Program-made: the position numbers and the translations under genes
Shown here: piece by piece, positions 58,018 through 64,000 of the stretch
Layout of the letters: every line of letters starts with the position of its first letter
Numbering within the stretch: the stretch's first letter is position 1
NCBI GenBank assembly: GCA_008638375.1
Contig: CM018035.1
Coordinates: 29,917,307 to 29,981,306, forward strand
DNA length: 64,000 nucleotides
Direction of reading: 5' to 3'
DNA from: Nyssa sinensis
Taxonomy: Eukaryota; Streptophyta; Magnoliopsida; Cornales; Nyssaceae
Notes under the pieces: model-generated
Seen by the model: the letters and a program-made list of their open reading frames with translations, nothing else
The model's database searches: none
What the model was told of the DNA's origin: nothing

Positions 58018-59418
58018 TGTAAAGACCCAAATTTTTTTTTTTTGAATAAAAATATATATATATATATATATATTTTTATAAGTGTGTGTGTATGTAGAGT
58101 GTATCATCTACATACATGTGGGTGTAGGTATGTATATATATGTGATGTATTATATGTATGTATGTGTAGTGAATTATATGTATGTATATATGTATATATA
58201 TACCTATACTAAAGGGGAGTGGAGGACAACCGAGAGGTGTGTGTAGGCTGCTGTGTGTGTGCAGGTGGCAGAGTGTGTGTGCAGCTGTGTGCTGCCATAT
58301 ATATGTGTGTGATATAATATATATATATATATATAGGTAAACCAACAATGTCAACTTGCATTAAATGCAAGTTGTGATAAACAGGAAGGAAAGTCAGAAA
58401 AGAGGTGTAGGAGGAGATAGAAAAGAGGTGTGGGAGGAGAGAGAAAACCGAGAGAGGGAAAGAGTGACAAGAGGGTTGAGTGTTGATGTGTATAAATGTA
58501 TGTATCTGTTAGGTTAGAGAGAAGAGAAATCAGTAAGAAGGAGGCTGGGTTAGAGAGTTGTGAGACACTGGGATATTTAGAAGTGAAAAAGCAAAGGAGA
58601 AGAAGAGAGAAAAAGCACCTATTAAAGAGGTAAACACAAACCTACCATTTTCTCTCTCTACAAAATTTTGAATATATGTAAACTGTTTTCGAGTTTCCTA
58701 GACATGCATGAGTTTATTTTGATGTCTCAAATGATTAGAAATAAGGTAGGAGGTCAAAAGAGGGGTTAGCATGCGCAAACTAAGAAGAACAACCATTGAA
58801 AGACCTCCATGAAAGCAGGTCTGAACCGACCAAAGCCAAACCAAGTTTGGTTTGTAAAGACCACGAATAGACCCCCACAGTGTTTTAAAAACACTGAGCT
58901 TTGACCTTGAGACCCAAGAGAAGCCCTAGAAAATTGAGTTGCAGATACGATTTTGAAAACCCAACCTTCTAAACCTTGAGAAAAACCTAAATAGGAGAAT
59001 AGGGACTTGAACCTCATGATAAATGGACCACAACAAAACAAACCCCAAGAACTTTGAGCCAAAAATGACCATGAACGGCCAAGTTGCAGGTTCGGCTATC
59101 AAGCCATGAACTGAGCGTTTGAGCTAGACCTAGGGTTCCAAATGAATGCCAAAATGTTGCTAAAACCCACAGGAACTGAGGACACTCCAAAATAGAGAGA
59201 TTCGATCTCTCGAAACCTACGAAATTAAAAAGTTAGATTTACAGGATTAGGGCAACAGTGGTTCTGGCTTGGGGGAGAAGACGACTCCGCTGAGTCAACT
59301 TGTGGGTTGGCTCAGCTGAGTCTTAACCGAGTGAAACTGGGGCTGTGTCGACTCAAGACGCGTGTCGCGCGGTGGGGTTGGCCACCACATTAATAGAATA
59401 CTACCGTTTTGGGGGTAA
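58018..59418 (+). mobile_element. LTR, first 1.4 kb, interrupted at 59419
   Basis: Starts tgtaaagacccaaatttt; flank tccac. It has TA/TG-rich DNA, a GA-rich tract (58380-58620), donor-like aaagag|GTAAAC at 58630 (612 bp from start), and a CGCGTGTC site near 59359. The remainder must lie beyond the minus-strand LTR that begins at 59419, outside the window. Solo or full element cannot be decided. Confidence 0.85.
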
Positions 59419-62400
59419 TGTCACATCCCGAACCCCACCCTACACGGATGTCGAGGACGTGACTGCCAGTCGGTCGCGACGCGACCAACCAAAGGCAAAT
59501 TCTGAACTTTCTGACGAATTGCACTCCAACTGTAGGGTCAGATGCAGCGGAATTTAAAACTTTTTCTTTGTGTCACGGGAATGCAACTCACTTATCCATC
59601 ATAAGTATATGTATCACAGAGCAAGACTATATCCAGTCAGTCAACAATTCTAATCTCAGAGCATATCTAAAATCAAGCATATAACAACAGAGCAGATCTA
59701 ATATCTCTAGAGTACCATTAGTTCCATGAGCCATGTCTATCTAGTATATATCAGTCAAGTCAGTCATAACATACCACTTACCAGAACAACCAGGTTCAAT
59801 CCATAATAAACCAGTCTCTACAATTCAGTGCCGTCAGATCCTTACTTGATGCCACTTGGCCTATTCACGTCATGTCATAGTACCTTCTAATCCAATGGAG
59901 GTAATTCCTGAAAAATGTCAGAATAATGGGGTGAGCTTAAATAAGCCCAGTGAGTAACACAGATTCCCTATCATGGGTTTCAAAACCAGTTTTGTGCTTC
60001 CAAGGCACATGGATAAGTTAGTCATTTCAAAAATAACTATTTTTATAAATCCATTTCATAAGCAGTCTAGTACAATAAAACAGAATCGAACAAACAATAC
60101 AAACGGATCGGAACATGACATAACCAATCGGTCAAAATAATAACTATTGCTAATATATCGGTCAAGACACAGACTTTTCATTAACGGAACAAATCACAAT
60201 CGGGACTGAGTGGGAACAATAAGTCAGTCAAGAAAGGGGCATATTATCAAAGGCTAGAACATAACGGAGTTGAACAAGATCAATCAAGACAAGGCATACC
60301 AATAACAGAACGGAAACATAACGGAACTAGACCATCTATCAATCAGGCCAGACATATCATCAACGGACAGAATATAACGGAATCAAACGGAAACAATACA
60401 TCAGTCAAACAAAGGCATATCGCGAACGGATAAAATTATAACGGAACTAAACGGAAACAATACACTAATCAAGACATAGGCAAATCATGAACAGGACAAC
60501 ATAACGGAACTGGGTAGAAACAATATAACAATCAAGTCAGGGACACATCACTGTCGGAACTAATCATAACTGGACTGAACAATGTTTCAATCAAGACAGA
60601 CGCATCATCAATAGACAGTACACAACGGAACTGGACCATATATCAATCAAGACAGACAGATCATCAACAGACGGAACATAACAGAATCGAACGGAATAAT
60701 ACATCAGTCAAAACAAAGACATATCATTAACGGATAGATCATAACGGAACTGGACCATATATCAATCAAGACAGACAGATCATCAACAGACGGAACATAA
60801 CAGAATCGAATGGAATAATACATCAGTCAAAACAAAGACATATCATTAACGGATAGATCATAACGGAACTGGACCATATATCAATCAAGACAGACAGATC
60901 ATCAACAGATGGAACATGTCAGAACCGGACGGAACATATCAATCGAGAGCAGACATATCATTAACGGACAGCACATAACCGAACTGAACGGAATTCCTAA
61001 TTCGGAGGACACAAGCACATCACGTGGAATGTGGTACAAAGGGCGTACATTAAGTACATACATTTAAACAATATAGCATTCAGACAGTATACTATACAAA
61101 GCGGTACGATACAACAAAATGTTGTTCTTTGCCTATATCACATGGTTTATTTAATCGTTTCGGAAATAATGGTTCAATATATCCATTTTATCTCAACAGT
61201 TCAAAACGGGCAAAACAGTACGGGATGCTAGCACAGGGATCAGGAATATAGTCAATTATTTAAAAGACTAAAACCATGTCATAAGTGATATAGTACGGAA
61301 AACATGCATTTAAATAATTGCACTTAAATAATTGCATTCAAAATAGATCAGTAAATCAAGGGACAGTATCAAAACAGTGTCAGAAGTTACTCACAAACTT
61401 TACGCTTATTTCCTTGCATAAATAATCCGATAACCTCCAGGTACGTCAGGCATCTCCATGTATATCCTGAATAATAATCATCAATCACAGACAAATCAGA
61501 ACTCATCCATTCAGGTCTCATTCGTCATCTTAGGTATCTATCGGATTACTTAAGATAGCCTAGTAGCCTATCGCCCTTCCATTGGGTCTCACCCGAGGCT
61601 ATTTCATTCTTTAACTAGGCTTAGCAGTTATTAGGATTATATCCTAAGTCATTTAGACTTCAATTGTTATCAGTCAGGCACTCATTCAACCTTAGGGGCA
61701 AAATGGTAATTTTACCATTCTTGTCCCGGACCCTGTCGTGGTCTTCGGAATAGTCTTTATATCTTAAGTACAAAGTTCTACGTCCTTTGGACTCCAATCG
61801 GTATCAGTTAGGTTCTCATTTTAACCATAGGGGCAAAATGGTAATTTTGCCATTCTTATCCCTGACCCTGTTATGGTCTTCAGAATATCCCATATATCGT
61901 ATTTATGAAGTTTTAAGTCTTTTAGACTTTAATCGGTATCAGTTGAGTACTTATTTAGTCTTAGGGGCAAAATGGTAATTTTGTCATTTTTGCCCCGGAC
62001 CCTATCATGGTCCTCAGAACGTCCCATATATCTCATGTATAAATTTGTAAGTCCCTTGGACTTCATTTGGTATCTGCTTTAGATCGTCGGGACACATCGA
62101 TCATTTCTCGTTTTACGCATTGACTGTCTCGGAGTCTTATTTAGCCCTTCAGTGTTCATAATTATCCCTATGATAATTTATCAGATCAGTTTGACCTTTA
62201 TTCGACCTCTACTTTGCACTTACAGTGCTCAGGGGTATTTTGGTCATTTTACGTTTTGTGTAATTCTGACCCCGATTCGTCATCTAATCAAGTATACAGT
62301 CTCACCAGTGTCTGGGCTCCTACCGGTATCAGTTTCGTCCCAATCGGACTTTGTTTAGGTCTCGTACGGTATCAAGGGTAATTTGGTAATTTCATGTGTC

Positions 62401-64000
62401 GTATTTTTCGGCACGTCAGTTCATAAAATGGACCTCACCATTAGGTCCAGAGCGTCCAACATAATGAAATCGGACTGTCTGTTATGTTTAATCGGCCCTG
62501 GGTATCATTAAAGGCAACTCGGTCATTTACACCTACGTGTCTGTATTTTTCGGGACCTCGGTTCATTAAACGGATCTCACCGTTGAGTTCAGAATGCCCG
62601 AGGTAGTCAAAATAGGCTATCTGATATTTTTATTTGGGTTTGGGTACCATCAGGGGCAGTTCGGTCATTTATCACTTACGGGTCTGTATTTTTCGGGACT
62701 GTATTTCCAAAATCGGACTGTACCATTGAGTCCAGAATGCTTGAAATAGTGAAAATACACTATTTATTTAATTTATTTGGACTCCGTTTGACATATTTAA
62801 TGTCTAGGGGTAAAATTATAATTTTACCTATTTATTAAAATAATTAAATAATTATTTTATTATTTAATTAATTTATTCAGGGCTTAAATGAAGGAATTTC
62901 CCAAAATCTGGGCCACTGTGTAATATCCCAAAACTGTTGGGGGTCAATATGTAATTTTAGAAAGCTGTGGGGCCAAAACAGAATTTAATAAAATATAGTT
63001 TCAGAACCGTTTGGTTCTAGGGTTCACCAAGTGAACCGGTCCAAATTTCCCCAAACCATCCGGTTTAGTTACCTTTAGAGAACCGGGATATGATATCCCT
63101 CTTATCCCAATTGGCCCCTATCCATGTTCAAGATTAGTCCAATTCCCAATTTTAATTTCGTGCATCCGTAACCAAACAGGTAGGATCAGATTTTAAATTT
63201 AACACCCCAACACCAAAACGGTGCAGTTTTGTTAAAACAGTGGCACGGTCTTCAGGCGACATGTGTATGAGTCGACTCGGCCCAACTCGAACGAGTTGGT
63301 GAGTCAACTCCATCTTCTCCAACGCGCAGGGCGCTGTTGCCGTAAGTGCAGGTCTGGTTTTGCTCCATTTTCGTGCCATTTCAAGCACGGATTTCCACAT
63401 GTCTTGATTTTAAAACATTTCTAGGAGCAATTCCAACAACATAGCATCATTCTCATGCTTTGAATCCACGATTATGTTCGGTAGAACCGATTATTGCGCA
63501 CAATTTCAGTTCGGTCGTGGGGCCTTATTTCTCCACCAAATCTCACACGGTTTGGTTCTTTATGACCCTTAGAACCGGGGCTTCAATTCCCCATTTACAA
63601 ATTTCAGTTTAAGTGTTCATTTCAGGTTTTGGGTTCCATGGCCGAGACTCACAGGTTCGGTTTTGAGGGTCCAAATTAGTGTTCTAGGGTCGCGGATTGG
63701 TGTATTTAAACACCTACTGGGGTCTAGTGTAAGGCTTGATTGGCCAAACTTGGTTTGGTCTCGGTCGTTTCAGACCTGCTACAGGGAAGCTTCATCCATG
63801 GCGGTTGGGTCTCGGTTTTATGTTTTCTATGCCTATTCGACCCTCTCAGTGGTTCTACAACCATCCCAAGCCTCACAGTAACTCATCTACACAGTTTGTA
63901 TGGTCTAAGACTATCAAAACAGTGTCAATATTTAAACAGAAAATTTTTCAGTTTTAAAGGGTTACCTTTCATACAGTGATAGTTCTCCTCTTGGCTCGAT
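59419..64000 (-). mobile_element. Minus-strand LTR of the 6-kb family, cut by window end
   Basis: Begins tgtcacatcccgaacccc, the reverse of the 41168-47249 LTR end. The two match in order: end block (59430-59580), hairpin/acceptor (59905-59950), repeat array (60060-60990), ggagatgcctgacgtac region (61440-61465), modules (61640-62830), gagtcgactc (63270-63280). Left flank ggtaa. The LTR start would lie past 64000. Confidence 0.9.
60060..60990 (-). repeat. Diverged minisatellite with 119-bp higher-order unit
   Basis: Counterpart of the 55-bp array in the other copy. ggaccatatatcaatcaaga recurs at 60633, 60752 and 60871, exactly 119 bp apart, each unit holding two or more diverged basic repeats (ataacggaac, aacataacagaatcgaa). 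The outer part is irregular. Confidence 0.85.

Overview
This is a repeat-only window from a large plant nuclear genome, probably a flowering plant. No host gene, rRNA or functional tRNA could be supported. The evidence is Ty3/gypsy chromovirus gag-pol (zinc knuckles, PR, RT, RNase H, DD35E integrase, C-terminal chromodomain; Tekay/Del-like), initiator tRNA-Met type primer sites, very long LTRs (2.7-6.1 kb), a Copia remnant and small DNA transposons. Nearly every base lies in an LTR or in an element that LTRs interrupted.

Layout. 1-12645 is a young chromovirus (element 1). Its 5' LTR is cut by the window edge, gag-pol lies at 1159-6095, and its 3' LTR is split by a solo LTR (8339-12102). It sits in an older LTR fragment (12646-13950). 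13951-16093 is AT-rich with inverted-repeat elements. A hAT-like element (16094-28588) is split by a solo LTR (17016-28368), which itself contains two solo LTRs (18032-21814 plus, 24500-28230 minus). A minus-strand LTR fragment (28754-37512) carries two solo LTRs (30041-33559 plus, 34532-37348 minus). Element 2 (37513-about 52970) is an old, heavily mutated chromovirus. Its 5' LTR has a 1.25-kb tandem duplication and hosts a 6.1-kb solo LTR (41168-47249) with a 55-bp minisatellite. Its 3' LTR is cut to about 230 bp against an inverted LTR fragment ending at 56099. A degenerate Copia end (56350-58017) is followed by two LTRs running off the window (58018-59418 plus, 59419-64000 minus).

Seven LTR insertions are bounded by perfect 5-bp target-site duplications, which fixes the boundaries and the order of nesting.

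The most interesting signals are in the LTRs and leaders rather than the proteins: (i) a splice-acceptor-like site exactly 2 nt before the gag ATG in both internal regions, paired with a splice-donor-like site after a purine-rich tract early in most LTRs; (ii) a conserved hairpin block followed by an acceptor-like CAG near the end of each LTR; (iii) tRNA-like segments always antisense to their LTR in four LTRs; (iv) modular internal repeats of varying copy number. These suggest a spliced, PBS-less gag-pol mRNA in long-LTR chromoviruses. That is a hypothesis from sequence only.
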